From: Sinorhizobium shofinae
Lineage (GTDB): Bacteria; Pseudomonadota; Alphaproteobacteria; Rhizobiales; Rhizobiaceae
Reading direction: 5' to 3'
Length of the DNA: 64,000 nucleotides
Assembly: GCA_001704765.1 (NCBI GenBank)
Contig: MBFK01000126.1
Span: 186,001 to 250,000 of the forward strand
This document shows positions 34,139-42,781 of this stretch, in pieces. The notes below the pieces were generated by a model, which searched no databases, was not told the DNA's origin, and saw nothing but the letters and a program-made list of their open reading frames with translations. The number at the start of each line of letters is the position of its first letter. The first letter of the stretch is position 1. A program made the position numbers and the translations under genes.

Positions 34139-34714
34139 TCAAAACCCCGGCGGCCGATATTTGGCGATCAGGTCCTTTTCGATGCGCTTGAGGTTTTCGC
34201 CGTCGCCCGAGGCGGCCTCGTCATAGTGCAACTGAACTCGGAAGATGATCGCGGATTTGATGTCTTGCGGGACGGTCTCATAGCCGGCCGTGTAGGCCAC
34301 GGAGGCGCCGGCCACCTCGTAGAGATAGGCGGGCAACTGATAGGCATCGTCGAACCGCACATAAGGCCGCCCGCCGGCATCGGTGAACAGCGAATAATTC
34401 TCGGCGCCGATGGTGGCCTCCGTGCCTTCCTCATCGCGCCACGTGATCCCGGTTATTTCCCGGAGCGGGCGGAGCGGCAGATACAGCTTTTGCTCGATCC
34501 GGTCGAAATCTTGGCTCCATCCCTGCTCGGCCAGCACAACCCCGCCGAGGATGCCGTTCCAGCCCTCATAGTGCGAAACGGCGGCGTTGATTTCGTTCGT
34601 CAGCCGAGTGTCATCGTCATTGTGCCGAACGTTCAAGGCGGCCTTAACCTCGGCCAGCGTGATCGGCGGGCCGGCCGGCGGGGTGATCTGGACGGGGCGG
34701 TGATCGATTTTCAT
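34139..34714 (-). CDS. Head-tail connector protein (gp6-like)
   Basis: A 191-residue protein of the phage gp6-like connector family: PPITLAEVKAALNVRHNDDD, TRLTNEINAAVSHYEGWNGI, YLPLRPLREITGITWRDEEG and VPQDIKSAIIFRVQLHYDEA. It forms the ring under the portal. ATG overlaps the stop of the upstream 80-residue gene. Confidence 0.87.
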   Translation of the reverse strand: MKIDHRPVQITPPAGPPITLAEVKAALNVRHNDDDTRLTNEINAAVSHYEGWNGILGGVVLAEQGWSQDFDRIEQKLYLPLRPLREITGITWRDEEGTEATIGAENYSLFTDAGGRPYVRFDDAYQLPAYLYEVAGASVAYTAGYETVPQDIKSAIIFRVQLHYDEAASGDGENLKRIEKDLIAKYRPPGF

Positions 34715-34953
34715 TTGTTCTTCGGCGCCCCGGTTTCCGCCTTGTTGCTCGGCGCGCCGGATTCCGCCTTCGGTGGCTTGCCGGTTTCGGCTGGCTTGCC
34801 AGTTTCAGCGGGCTTGCCGCCGCCGGCCGGGGCCTTACGAAGAACGCCGGCCTTTACCAGATGCGCGACCTCGCTTTCGCCCGCTTGGCGGGTATCGCCG
34901 GGCAAATACATGCGGTCGCCAAGGTGCTGGCGCTTTACGAGATATACGGCCAT
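34711..34953 (-). CDS. Small head-region protein with Lys/Pro/Glu repeat tail
   Basis: An 80-residue protein. The first 40 residues (MAVYLVKRQHLGDRMYLPGD and VAHLVKAGVLRK) are ordered-looking; the rest is a repetitive tail of PAETGK/ESGAP units (GGKPAETGKPAETGKPPKAE). Related small proteins sit directly after capsid genes in many HK97-type phages. The tail repeat suggests disorder. Confidence 0.68.
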   Translation of the reverse strand: MAVYLVKRQHLGDRMYLPGDTRQAGESEVAHLVKAGVLRKAPAGGGKPAETGKPAETGKPPKAESGAPSNKAETGAPKNK

Positions 34954-34969
34954 GGGTGTTTCTCCCTTT

Positions 34970-35002
34970 CAAAAAGCGAAAAGGGCGGCTCCTGGGCCGC
35001 CC
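34970..35002 (-). terminator. Intrinsic terminator or attenuator after the capsid gene
   Basis: Reading on the minus strand after the capsid stop at 35014, a stem GGGCGGC/GCCGCCC (34983-34989 with 34996-35002, loop of six) is followed by TTTTCGCTTTTTG. Such a terminator would make capsid mRNA more abundant than downstream genes. Confidence 0.7.
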
Positions 35003-35013
35003 CCTCCTTTCGA

Positions 35014-36222
35014 TCAGGCGACGAAGCCAAGATCGCCGTAAATGAACGCTTCCGGCCGATACACGGCCAGCGCCAAGCGTTCCTCGGCAAGGATCGTGAC
35101 GAGGTTCCGGGTGAAATCATCGTTCACGTATCCAACTTCCACGCGGGCATCCCAACGGTCGAACAGTTGGGCGCCAAGGCGGAACGCGCCGGTCAGGAAC
35201 TTATCGACCGCAATCGCCTGAGTGGCGACAACCGGGAGGCCCCAAAGGGTCGGCCCGATGGTGCCCTGCGGATTGCCGATGATGTAACGGCCGGTGGTGT
35301 CCTTGGTGAGTTCGATCCGCGCCCAATCCGTGGGATTCAGGACGTGGCCCGTGGCCGGGTATTCGGCCAACACCGCTTGGAGCATGGCCAGCCGCAACGT
35401 GTCGATTGCGGTTGGCGCCGATGGTGCGAAGGCGGCGGCATATGCCGTGGCTTGCGGGATGATCCCGTGCAAGTTCTGGCCGGTTCCGTCGCCGTTCAGG
35501 AGTTGGCCCTCCTCGACATAGGCGAGGCCATAAAGGAGCCGCTGGTCGATGATCGAACGCAGTTGCGAGAAATCATCGATGATCTGCCGGCTGGCCTTCA
35601 TGTGGTGGGCGATGACCTTGGCGCTGGTGGTCACCAGATCGAACTTCAGGTCGGATTGCGGCTTGGGATCACCCTCGGCAACCGGGGCCGCCGAGTTGGT
35701 GAATCCCGTTTCCCGGACGTATTCCAGCGAATTGCCGTCCATCCGGCCGGGCGAGATCAGATCGCGCACCGTGAGCCGGCGTTGGGGCAATTCCAGGAGG
35801 CCCGGCAAGCGGGTGACCTGAACGCCAGCCCCGGCCGATCCCGCCGCATCAGTGGTTGCGGACGTGATCGTGGCTTTAAACCGCATGTCGGTTTTGCCTT
35901 TGGTCGGGCTGGTGGAGACCCAATCCTTGACCGCCTGATTTTCGATGAACTGTTCACCGAACGATTTCTCGGGCTCGGTCTTGCCGGGGCCTTCGCCCCG
36001 ATCAAGGCGCTGTTGGATCTCATGAACCCGTGCCTTGAGCCCGTTAAATTCGGTCAGCGCCTCATCCGCCTTTTCCTTGACGGATTCGGCCAGTTCGGAG
36101 CCGTTCTTGGCCTCGGCGAGCGCCTTTTCGGCGATCTCCTTAACCTGTTGCGTGGTTCGGTCGAGTTGGCTTTTGACCTCAAGCGCCAACTCCTCGACCG
36201 TTTTCTCGGTCGGGTCGGGCAT
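35014..36222 (-). CDS. Major capsid protein, HK97 family
   Basis: A 402-residue protein. Residues 1-100 form the charged, helical delta-domain scaffold (TVEELALEVKSQLDRTTQQV), which the protease removes. The shell part has HK97-fold signatures: LTVRDLISPGRMDGNSLEYV, DLVTTSAKVIAHHMKASRQI, YGLAYVEEGQLLNGDGTGQN and LNPTDWARIELTKDTTGRYI. It forms the icosahedral head. Lies 31 bases after the protease gene. Confidence 0.95.
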   Translation of the reverse strand: MPDPTEKTVEELALEVKSQLDRTTQQVKEIAEKALAEAKNGSELAESVKEKADEALTEFNGLKARVHEIQQRLDRGEGPGKTEPEKSFGEQFIENQAVKDWVSTSPTKGKTDMRFKATITSATTDAAGSAGAGVQVTRLPGLLELPQRRLTVRDLISPGRMDGNSLEYVRETGFTNSAAPVAEGDPKPQSDLKFDLVTTSAKVIAHHMKASRQIIDDFSQLRSIIDQRLLYGLAYVEEGQLLNGDGTGQNLHGIIPQATAYAAAFAPSAPTAIDTLRLAMLQAVLAEYPATGHVLNPTDWARIELTKDTTGRYIIGNPQGTIGPTLWGLPVVATQAIAVDKFLTGAFRLGAQLFDRWDARVEVGYVNDDFTRNLVTILAEERLALAVYRPEAFIYGDLGFVA

Positions 36223-36253
36223 AGCCGTGTCCTTTCGGGTGGTAGGTGAAAAA

Positions 36254-36919
36254 TCAGCCGCGCAGAAGTGCCTTCAAGAATGCGGCCGGGTCGTTCGCCT
36301 GATCGCCCTCGGACTCCCTCCGAATGGCCTTCGCATAGCCGACAGAGGCGATCTGTACGGCCATGGCTTTCGGGACCCCTGCATCCCGCAGGATATCCTC
36401 GAATTCTTTGACGGGGGGCGGTTCGCCATCGCGCAACCGGCGGGCAAACTCCTCCATGCGTGCGGATTTCACGGCCTCGATGCGCGCCCGGCGGTTGGCC
36501 GGGAACGCGACCGGGGAGATTTCGTAAAGATCGAGTTTTTTCAGAAGCCGCACGTTGCCATCCGGCTCGGCCTCCACCTCGCGATATCCGATGGAAAGGC
36601 CGCCAATCGCCTTGCGCATCATCAGCGCATGAACCTCGCGGGCTTTCTGAACCTCAAGGATCAGCGAGCCCTTTGCGTAAAGGCCCTTGGCATTCTCGGC
36701 CAGATCATCCCAAACCCCAATGGGGTTATTGGGGTCGTGTTGCCAGAGCATGAGAACACTGGTGCCCTCGCGGCGATGCCGGGCCAGGCTTTCCACGAAC
36801 GCTCCGGGCATCACCTTTTCGCCATAGGCGTCAACGTTGCCGAAAACCGAGCCGTACCCCTCGAATGTGCCATCCTCGCTCAGTTCTTTGACTTGGAGGG
36901 TAAATTCCTTGGTTTTCAT
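36254..36919 (-). CDS. HK97-family prohead protease
   Basis: A 221-residue serine protease of peptidase family U35/S78. FEGYGSVFGNVDAYGEKVMP, GTSVLMLWQHDPNNPIGVWD (catalytic-type His) and MMRKAIGGLSIGYREVEAEP (the Ser in GGLSIGY) are characteristic, followed by LDLYEISPVAFPANRRA. It cleaves the capsid scaffold domain during maturation. Lies 5 bases after the portal gene. Confidence 0.94.
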   Translation of the reverse strand: MKTKEFTLQVKELSEDGTFEGYGSVFGNVDAYGEKVMPGAFVESLARHRREGTSVLMLWQHDPNNPIGVWDDLAENAKGLYAKGSLILEVQKAREVHALMMRKAIGGLSIGYREVEAEPDGNVRLLKKLDLYEISPVAFPANRRARIEAVKSARMEEFARRLRDGEPPPVKEFEDILRDAGVPKAMAVQIASVGYAKAIRRESEGDQANDPAAFLKALLRG

Positions 36920-36924
36920 GGGCC

Positions 36925-38163
36925 CTATTCCTGATCATCGCCGGGCGGCGGGAGCGCCGCTTGCTGCTGTTTCCCCGCCTCCGTGATCGGCACGTTTTGC
37001 ATTTGCATGCGCGGCACATCGCCGCCCTCCACGCCGGGCATGTTTTCCAGCGCGCGCACCTCGTTGATTGTCATCCACCCGTTGGTGAGCGCCGATTGAT
37101 AGAACGATGCGCGGGCGGCGCTGTCGCCCCGCAGCAAGCCTTCAAGGTTGAACTCGATAGTGAGGCCCCGCGCCCGTTCCTCCGGGGTGAGTAACTGTTT
37201 TTCGCAAGCTTGCTCGATCCGCTTTAGGCGGCGGCGAAGGGTGAATTTCTGGAAACCGAGCGTTTGCTGTTCAAGCCCGGTGCCCCAACTGGTGGACTTG
37301 CTGGTGTGCCCCACCATGAACGGCGGCACCCCGAAGAAGCGGCAGATTTCCTCCACCGAGAACCCGCGCGATTCGAGCATTTGCGCGTCTTCGGGCTTGA
37401 TCGAAAGCGCCTCGGCCTTGGTGCCGCCCTCAAGGATGATCGGGCGGCCGGCGTTCTTGGCGCCGACGTATTTCTCGACAAGCTTGGTTTCCGCCGTTTC
37501 GCGCTGCTCGGCCGTGAGCCAGCGATCAAATGTCAGCGCCACTTGCGAAAGAAGGCCATTGCCGAATGTGCCGGCCGCCGCCTTGTCGATGGCGCGAGCC
37601 AGGCCGAACGCATGCCGGCCGAAATGCAATGTCGACATGCCGCCGAGCGGATCGCCGCCGAAGCCGCGAATGTGCAACATCGTCTGATCGGTCTCGACAA
37701 ATTGCTTGCCATCCTTGGACCAGCGATATTCCAGCGTCCCGTTTTCCAGCCGCCGCACGCTTATGATGTCGGGGCGGATCGGGACAAGCCCGGTGATCTC
37801 CCCGTTTTGCCGGGTGATCCGCGCATAGGCATTCCCCCAAAGTTCAACGGAGGCGCAGGTGAACTCCCAAAAATCGACCGCGGTCTGATCGTAGTTGGGT
37901 GCATCGTGGAGGATGCGGAACAGCGGATGATTCCGCGCCAACGTGCGCTCGCCCTTGCTGTTGGTGCGGTAGACCATCAGCGGAATTGTGGCGATGGTGC
38001 CGGCCAGCAGATTGACGCACGCCCAAACAGACGAGATCGCCAGCACGCCGGGCTCGGTGATCACCTCCCCGGCGTCGGATTGGTGGCCATCTGGATACCA
38101 GCCCGCCACATCGCGAACGAGCAGCCGGCGCACCACTTGCGCCATTTTGCGGAACATGTTCAC
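36925..38163 (-). CDS. Phage portal protein, HK97 family
   Basis: A 412-residue portal protein: VWACVNLLAGTIATIPLMVY, FWEFTCASVELWGNAYARIT, LRRRLKRIEQACEKQLLTPE and GLTIEFNLEGLLRGDSAARA are standard signatures of the HK97 portal family. It forms the dodecameric ring for DNA entry. The ATG overlaps the terminase stop by 4 nt. Confidence 0.95.
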   Translation of the reverse strand: MNMFRKMAQVVRRLLVRDVAGWYPDGHQSDAGEVITEPGVLAISSVWACVNLLAGTIATIPLMVYRTNSKGERTLARNHPLFRILHDAPNYDQTAVDFWEFTCASVELWGNAYARITRQNGEITGLVPIRPDIISVRRLENGTLEYRWSKDGKQFVETDQTMLHIRGFGGDPLGGMSTLHFGRHAFGLARAIDKAAAGTFGNGLLSQVALTFDRWLTAEQRETAETKLVEKYVGAKNAGRPIILEGGTKAEALSIKPEDAQMLESRGFSVEEICRFFGVPPFMVGHTSKSTSWGTGLEQQTLGFQKFTLRRRLKRIEQACEKQLLTPEERARGLTIEFNLEGLLRGDSAARASFYQSALTNGWMTINEVRALENMPGVEGGDVPRMQMQNVPITEAGKQQQAALPPPGDDQE

Positions 38164-39848
38164 GCCGCGACACCCGCCAAGGCTCGGAAGTAATCATCCA
38201 TCCCGGCGCCGGCCGCCTCGGGATTGTTCGACATCAGCTTGCCGGCGTCGAAAGCGGCGATCAGCGGGTCAATCTTGGCCTTGCCCGATGCTTGCTTTGT
38301 GATCAGCACCGCATTGCCCCTTTGCTCGATCTTGGCATTGCCGACGCACCACGCCATGAGCGGCCGACCGGCGTGCCAGAGGGTTCCGTCTTTAAGCTTG
38401 CGTTCCATGCCGTGGGCCACATCGGTCAACCGGATGCCTTGCGGCACGGCAACGACCTGATCCCCGGCGATCCCGCGCGCGGCCAGTTCATCGATCATTG
38501 CGGCCACGCCAATCGGATCGAGGCCGACGCCGGCCTTTTCCGGCAAGAGCCCGGTATCGCGAACGCGGGCGATGATCGCCGCCACTTCCCGCAAATCTTG
38601 GGTGGCGTCGTCGCAGATGGTTAGATCGCCATCGGCCACGAAATCATGGAGCCGGTCGGCGATTTCCAAGCGCCGGGAAAGCACGTCGGGATGGGCCCAT
38701 GCGTGCGTCCAGAGGCGCCAATGCTTGGTGATCTTGTGCCGGCCGATTGCGGCCAGCCCGAACAGATCGTCCAACCCGCCACCATCGATGCCGAACACGA
38801 TGCAATCCGAGTCGGCGATCAGTGAATCGAGCGTGATCGATTTATCCTCGGCGCCAAGCCAGTAATCAGCGCCGATCCAGCGGTCACTATGGAGCGCCAC
38901 CCCGATCTCAACGTTGAGGTGCTGGCTTGCCCACCGCCGTTCTTCCTCATCGCCCTTTTCCCGCGCCGCCTCGTAATCTTCAATCAAGCGATCAAGCTGG
39001 ATCGAGCGCCCAAGGTTGGGGAGCACCATCGGCCAGTGTTCCGGCTCCCGCCATGCCGCGCTGCGTTGCATCTCCTCCGGGAATTCGTACAGGATCGGGA
39101 GCACCCGCCCGCTTTTGATCCGGCCATCCCGAACGCCGCGCGCATACTGTAGCTCGGCTTTGAACACGCCGGCCGGCGGCTCGTCGGATTGCGTCGTGAT
39201 CATGATCAGCACCGCCTCGGGGTTGGGCAAAAGGCCGCCCCTGATCTGACCGACCACCCGCGCGGCGCCGTTGATCGTCGCCATGAGGTGCAATTCATCG
39301 AGCAACACGAAAGCCGGCTTGGAACCCGTGACCACTTTCATGTCGAAGGTTTTGACTTTCAGCCGGGCTTTGTTGCGCCGATCCTGAATCGTCTTCGTGT
39401 GGTGGGCGATGTGAAACCGGGTGCTCAGGTATTCATCCGCCTCGATCATGCCGACGGTTTGCTGGAAGGCCAGATCGGCAACCTCCTGGGTGGGCCCCAC
39501 ATAGATGAACTCGGCACGCGGGCGCGAATTCATCAGCAAGCCGGTCAACGTGATCGCCGCGCCGCCCGTGGTTTTCGAATTCTTCTTGGGCACCATGCAA
39601 AAGACGCTTGGCACCATCCGGCGGCCATCGATCAGGGAACCGAAGATCGCCCGCACGATATCCCGCTGCCAAGGGCCGGCCGCCTCGGACATTGCCGGCT
39701 GTCCGGGCACATCGGGCAAGCGGAGCTTGTCGAAAATGCCCATCGCCCGCGCCGCCTCGCCGGCATCCAACGGCAAATCCGGGATCAGCGATTTACCCGC
39801 GCGGAGCCGATCCGCCCAATCCGGGCAAGCGAAATCCCAAGCGTTCAC
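38160..39848 (-). CDS. Terminase large subunit
   Basis: A 562-residue packaging motor. The ATPase has Walker A VPKKNSKTT (about 86-94) and Walker B FVLLDE (about 180-185), with AEFIYVGPTQEVADLAFQQT between. The C-terminal nuclease domain has VFGIDGGGLDDLFGLAAIGR, DLTICDDATQDLREVAAIIA and a further acidic segment. I chose GTG at 39848, which overlaps the small-subunit stop (GTGA); an earlier start would run inside that gene. Family is HK97-type TerL. Confidence 0.94.
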   Translation of the reverse strand: MNAWDFACPDWADRLRAGKSLIPDLPLDAGEAARAMGIFDKLRLPDVPGQPAMSEAAGPWQRDIVRAIFGSLIDGRRMVPSVFCMVPKKNSKTTGGAAITLTGLLMNSRPRAEFIYVGPTQEVADLAFQQTVGMIEADEYLSTRFHIAHHTKTIQDRRNKARLKVKTFDMKVVTGSKPAFVLLDELHLMATINGAARVVGQIRGGLLPNPEAVLIMITTQSDEPPAGVFKAELQYARGVRDGRIKSGRVLPILYEFPEEMQRSAAWREPEHWPMVLPNLGRSIQLDRLIEDYEAAREKGDEEERRWASQHLNVEIGVALHSDRWIGADYWLGAEDKSITLDSLIADSDCIVFGIDGGGLDDLFGLAAIGRHKITKHWRLWTHAWAHPDVLSRRLEIADRLHDFVADGDLTICDDATQDLREVAAIIARVRDTGLLPEKAGVGLDPIGVAAMIDELAARGIAGDQVVAVPQGIRLTDVAHGMERKLKDGTLWHAGRPLMAWCVGNAKIEQRGNAVLITKQASGKAKIDPLIAAFDAGKLMSNNPEAAGAGMDDYFRALAGVAA

Positions 39849-40240
39849 TGCAACAACCGGCCCCAATCAGGCGGGGCGGTTTGGGCGGCCACGTTCGCGG
39901 CCTCTTTCTTGCCGAGCGGCTTTTCGTCGCCATCCGGGCGCGGCACGTATTGCGACCAGCCGAAGCGGGTCGTCAGGGAAAACGTGATCGCCTTTAATGC
40001 CGTGCCGTCGCTGCCGCTGGCGATCCGCAACAGATTTGCAACCAGCTTGGCCTCCACCAATCCGCTGCCCCGATCAAGCTCCCGCCGGTAGTGCTTGAAT
40101 AGCGTTGCTTGCGAGATGCCGAGCACGCTTGCGATTTTCGCAGTCGGCACCGCATAGCCGGATAGGACTTCGACCATTTGCCGGTCCTTATTGCTCGGCT
40201 CATGCGCCGGCCGACCGGCCTTGCTTTTTGCCTCTTTCAT
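39845..40240 (-). CDS. Terminase small subunit
   Basis: A 131-residue DNA-recognition subunit. An HTH is visible at about residues 22-58 (VEVLSGYAVPTAKIASVLGI, SQATLFKHYRRELDRGSGLV), followed by a helical oligomerisation part and a Pro-rich tail. It binds the packaging site. It is transcribed leftward, divergent from the plus-strand gene at 40353, so the 40241-40352 gap is a two-way control region. Confidence 0.87.
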   Translation of the reverse strand: MKEAKSKAGRPAHEPSNKDRQMVEVLSGYAVPTAKIASVLGISQATLFKHYRRELDRGSGLVEAKLVANLLRIASGSDGTALKAITFSLTTRFGWSQYVPRPDGDEKPLGKKEAANVAAQTAPPDWGRLLQ

Positions 40241-40275
40241 TTTCTTCTCGTTTTTGCAGTAAAACCAACCACTTA

Positions 40276-40336
40276 GAGTTGCTTCAGACGCGGGTCTCTA
40301 TAGGTGTCGAGCACCGCCAATGAGGCGGCCCAACCC
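40276..40336 (+). promoter_or_regulatory. Structured leader, copy 1
   Basis: A 61-base leader begins GAGTTGCTTC and contains GGTCTCTATAGGTGTC, then a hairpin CCGCC-AATGA-GGCGG (40314-40328), and ends GCCCAACCC. It lies 16 bases before the ATG at 40353. A near-copy precedes the gene at 41155. The hairpin is kept in both copies although its sequence differs, which suggests that RNA structure matters. Confidence 0.7.
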
Positions 40337-40352
40337 AAGGAAGGAAACCGAA

Positions 40353-41030
40353 ATGAACACGCCGACCCTCACCTCGCCGGAAGCCTACAACGCCGAAGTC
40401 CTGGCAAACGCCGTCCGCTTTACGGCATCGCTTTTCCTCGGCCGGGGCGAATACGCCACCATCGAAGGGACGACCCGCGACGAAATCGAGCAGCTTGCGG
40501 AAATGCTTTCGACCGAGCATCCGAAGGCCAAGGCAAAGCCAATCATCACCGCTTTCGACGCAGCCGGTAATCAGACGGTAATCTCCGGCCAGCCGCACAA
40601 GGCGCCGAAAGCGCCCAAGGCCGAAAAGCCGGCAAAGCCGGCAAAGCCGGCCAAGGCGGAAAAGCCCGCCAAGGCCCCGAAAGGGCCGAAAGCTGAAAAG
40701 GCCGACAAGGCGCTCGGCAAGCGCGCCCAGATCGTCGCCGACGCGGAGGCCGGCATTGTGCCGCCGAAGCCGGATTTCTCGGCCGCGACCCATGCCCGGT
40801 TCCGCAAGAAGCTTGATGAGGTCGCCGCCCTTGTCGAAAAGGGCGACATCAAGGCGCTCAAAGCCTATCCGATCAACCCGGTTTCCTCCTCGCCGAAAGC
40901 AATGGATAAGTACCGACACCTTGCGGTGATCGCCCTTGAGGCTCAGCGCAAGGCGGCAAAGGCCGAGGCCAAGGCGGCAGCATCCGAGGCCCCGGCCGCG
41001 TCCCCCGCGACCGAAACGCCCGCCGAATAA
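40353..41030 (+). CDS. Plus-strand phage protein with Lys-Ala-Pro linker
   Basis: A 225-residue protein. N-terminal domain (about 1-78): ALANAVRF-type helix and GRGEYATIEGTTRDEIEQLA. Middle (about 80-125): a basic, disordered repeat of KAPKAEKPAKP units like a histone H1 tail. C-terminal domain (about 125-205): FRKKLDEVAALVEKGDIKAL and YPINPVSSSPKAMDKYRHLA. An AAGGA site precedes the ATG; the frame extends upstream into the leader, which I exclude. It is on the opposite strand from the late operon. It may bind nucleic acid; that is inferred from charge only. Confidence 0.78.
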   Translation: MNTPTLTSPEAYNAEVLANAVRFTASLFLGRGEYATIEGTTRDEIEQLAEMLSTEHPKAKAKPIITAFDAAGNQTVISGQPHKAPKAPKAEKPAKPAKPAKAEKPAKAPKGPKAEKADKALGKRAQIVADAEAGIVPPKPDFSAATHARFRKKLDEVAALVEKGDIKALKAYPINPVSSSPKAMDKYRHLAVIALEAQRKAAKAEAKAAASEAPAASPATETPAE

Positions 41031-41079
41031 GGCGGGCGCATCCACGGGCGACCAAAAAGAAGCAAAATCAATAAGTTAG

Positions 41080-41141
41080 GAGTTGCTTCGAACCGTGGTC
41101 TCTATAGGTGTCTGGGCACGCCAATGCGGCGCGCCCAACCC
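41080..41141 (+). promoter_or_regulatory. Structured leader, copy 2
   Basis: A 62-base near-copy of the leader at 40276: GAGTTGCTTC, GGTCTCTATAGGTGTC and GCCCAACCC are all preserved. The hairpin here is GGGC-AC-GCC-AATGC-GGC-GC-GCCC (41114-41136), with different stem bases but the same place and an AATG-containing loop. It ends 13 bases before the ATG at 41155. Confidence 0.7.
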
Positions 41142-41154
41142 GGAGAACCGACCC

Positions 41155-41274
41155 ATGCAATTCGTTCTTTCAGTCCTTGAACCCGCCTTTTCCCACCCCA
41201 TCGGTGGCCCGGCGCTTGTCGGCACAACGGTCGCTTTCGCGGTCTATCAGCTGCTTACCTTCATCGCCGAGTGA
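41155..41274 (+). CDS. Small membrane protein (39 aa) under the repeated leader
   Basis: A 39-residue protein (MQFVLSVLEPAFSHPIGGPA, then GTTVAFAVYQLLTFIAE) with one hydrophobic helix at the C-terminal half. A GGAG site lies upstream of the ATG. Its 3' end overlaps the 3' end of the convergent PLP-enzyme gene by 28 bases. Sharing a leader with the gene at 40353 supports real expression. Role unknown. Confidence 0.6.
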   Translation: MQFVLSVLEPAFSHPIGGPALVGTTVAFAVYQLLTFIAE

Positions 41275-41966
41275 GCCTCGCCGGTCACATTCCAGAATAG
41301 CACCAGCCCGGCCCCGCGCCGAGCTTTGCATATCTCCCAAGCCTTCGCGTCGTAATGCGGATCGCTCGGGAAAGGCGGGCTGCTCTTGCAGCAATCGGAG
41401 AAGCCGAGAGGGTGGACATGCACCGTGCCGCCGACCTGATCCGCGCTGACCGCTTTGCCGATCTGGACGACATGCAAATTTGCATTTGGCCACGCCGCTT
41501 TCAGCCCGCGCGCCAGCACGCCCGATCCGGCCGCGCACCAGATTTCGTCCGGCACGACATCGATCATGCGCGCCGCCGCAGCGATCAGCGGGCCGGCTTG
41601 CGGCACATCGAGCCCGAACGGCAATAATTGGGCTCCGCGATCTGCCGCGTAGCGGCGCGCCCTCGACCGGACAACAGAGAGGTATCCGGGCGAGACCTGT
41701 AGGACCTTGGCGCCAAGCGCCTTGGCCATCATCGAGCGGCGGTGCGGCGTCTGCCGCTTGGCGACGAAGATGGTTGCGCGCTTGCCGAGCTGGCCGGCGC
41801 TATGCGCCAGCGCGGTCTGTGCGCCGCCTTCGGGCGGGCTGGCATAAACCAGTTCGTCGGCATCCTCGAAAAGCAGCGGAATGAAACGCGCCTTGGTGCC
41901 GCCGGGGAATAGATCGTCGCGGACGACGTGAACCCCGTCATGGACCTTGACGACCGGCGCCGTCAC
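41247..41966 (-). CDS. Minimal PLP-dependent enzyme (fold type II) in a phage modification operon
   Basis: A 239-residue protein, shorter than metabolic fold-II enzymes (about 300-350). VVRDDLFPGGTKARFIPLLF holds the lysine (Lys25) expected to bind PLP, as in D-cysteine desulfhydrase/ACC deaminase relatives. PPEGGAQTALAHSAGQLGKR is the usual loop above the cofactor, and EIWCAAGSGVLARGL is the phosphate-binding glycine loop. The GTG start at 41966 overlaps the methyltransferase stop (GTGA), so it is co-translated with a DNA methyltransferase and a ParB-like protein. That setting suggests action on a modified base or on a small donor for it, which is inference. Confidence 0.75.
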   Translation of the reverse strand: MTAPVVKVHDGVHVVRDDLFPGGTKARFIPLLFEDADELVYASPPEGGAQTALAHSAGQLGKRATIFVAKRQTPHRRSMMAKALGAKVLQVSPGYLSVVRSRARRYAADRGAQLLPFGLDVPQAGPLIAAAARMIDVVPDEIWCAAGSGVLARGLKAAWPNANLHVVQIGKAVSADQVGGTVHVHPLGFSDCCKSSPPFPSDPHYDAKAWEICKARRGAGLVLFWNVTGEAHSAMKVSS

Positions 41967-42781
41967 AGCGCCTCGCCATATTCGGCGTCGTCGCCGCCCT
42001 CGGAAATCGCGCCGAATTCGACCGGACCGATTGCCGCCGTGGCTTTCTTCGGATCGCCCTTGCAAAAGACCAGCACATTCTGATGCGTCTTGCCGAGCTT
42101 GCGGCTGGCCTCGAATTGCTTGCCGGCGCGGATCGGCAAGGAGCCGGCGGCGGTGACAAGGATCGCCTCATTGTAGAATTTCATACCGGCCGCCTGGAAG
42201 GCCGCGACGGTATCCGGGACAAAGCCGTAATAGGCGCCGTCCTTGCCGCGCACGTCGCCGACGACGAAACAGGCAAAGCGGTCGTCTTTCAGAAGCGCAC
42301 AGGCTTTGGCAATGATCTCGCGATAACTCTCGAGAAAATCCGGGTAGGCCAGCGTCGATAAATCGCGCGGATCGTCGGAATAGATTTCAAGATCAGCATA
42401 GGGGGGGCAGGAGAAAATGAAATCGGCGGAATGCCCGGCGGCCAGGCTATCGATGTCGCGGCTGTCGCCGTGGATCCAGCGCGGTTCCGGGGCGCCGCAT
42501 ATCCTCGCCGCCTGTTCCTGATTGGCCGCGATCTGCCGGGCCGACAAATCGATTCCAAGATAGGGCCTGCCAAGCTTGCTTGCGACGATCCCGCGCACCG
42601 ATCCCCCGGCGAACGGATCGAGGATCGGGCCGCCCGGGGGGCAAAACCAGCGATAGGCGAGCTCGCAAAGCACCGGGTCGAAGATCGAGGTGCCAGATTG
42701 CCCGGCGGACATGCCGCCTTCGATATCGCCCCGGGCGATCTTATCCTGCACCCATTCTTGCGTCTGGATCGCGCGCGTCAT
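41963..42781 (-). CDS. Phage DNA methyltransferase (CPPY type)
   Basis: A 272-residue class I SAM-dependent enzyme. The N-terminus reads GTSIFDPVLCELAYRWFCPP, followed by motif I GGPILDPFAGGSVRGIVASK, LGIDLSARQIAANQEQAARI (motif II) and the catalytic motif IV FIFSCPPYADLEIYSDDPRD. A late AFVVGDVRGKDG-like segment is CFVVGDVRGKDGAYYGFVPD. The CPPY motif is more like amino-methylating or TET/JBP-linked phage enzymes than C5 enzymes. The ATG at 42781 overlaps the ParB-like stop by 4 nt. In other phages this sequence is often fused to the ParB-like part; here it is split. Confidence 0.85.
   Translation of the reverse strand: MTRAIQTQEWVQDKIARGDIEGGMSAGQSGTSIFDPVLCELAYRWFCPPGGPILDPFAGGSVRGIVASKLGRPYLGIDLSARQIAANQEQAARICGAPEPRWIHGDSRDIDSLAAGHSADFIFSCPPYADLEIYSDDPRDLSTLAYPDFLESYREIIAKACALLKDDRFACFVVGDVRGKDGAYYGFVPDTVAAFQAAGMKFYNEAILVTAAGSLPIRAGKQFEASRKLGKTHQNVLVFCKGDPKKATAAIGPVEFGAISEGGDDAEYGEAL

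Noticed and set aside
40284-41045. Minus-strand open frame over the 40353-41030 gene
   Set aside because: It is a Gly/Arg/Leu-rich mirror of the Lys/Ala-rich plus-strand protein. The plus frame has domains, a ribosome site and a duplicated leader.
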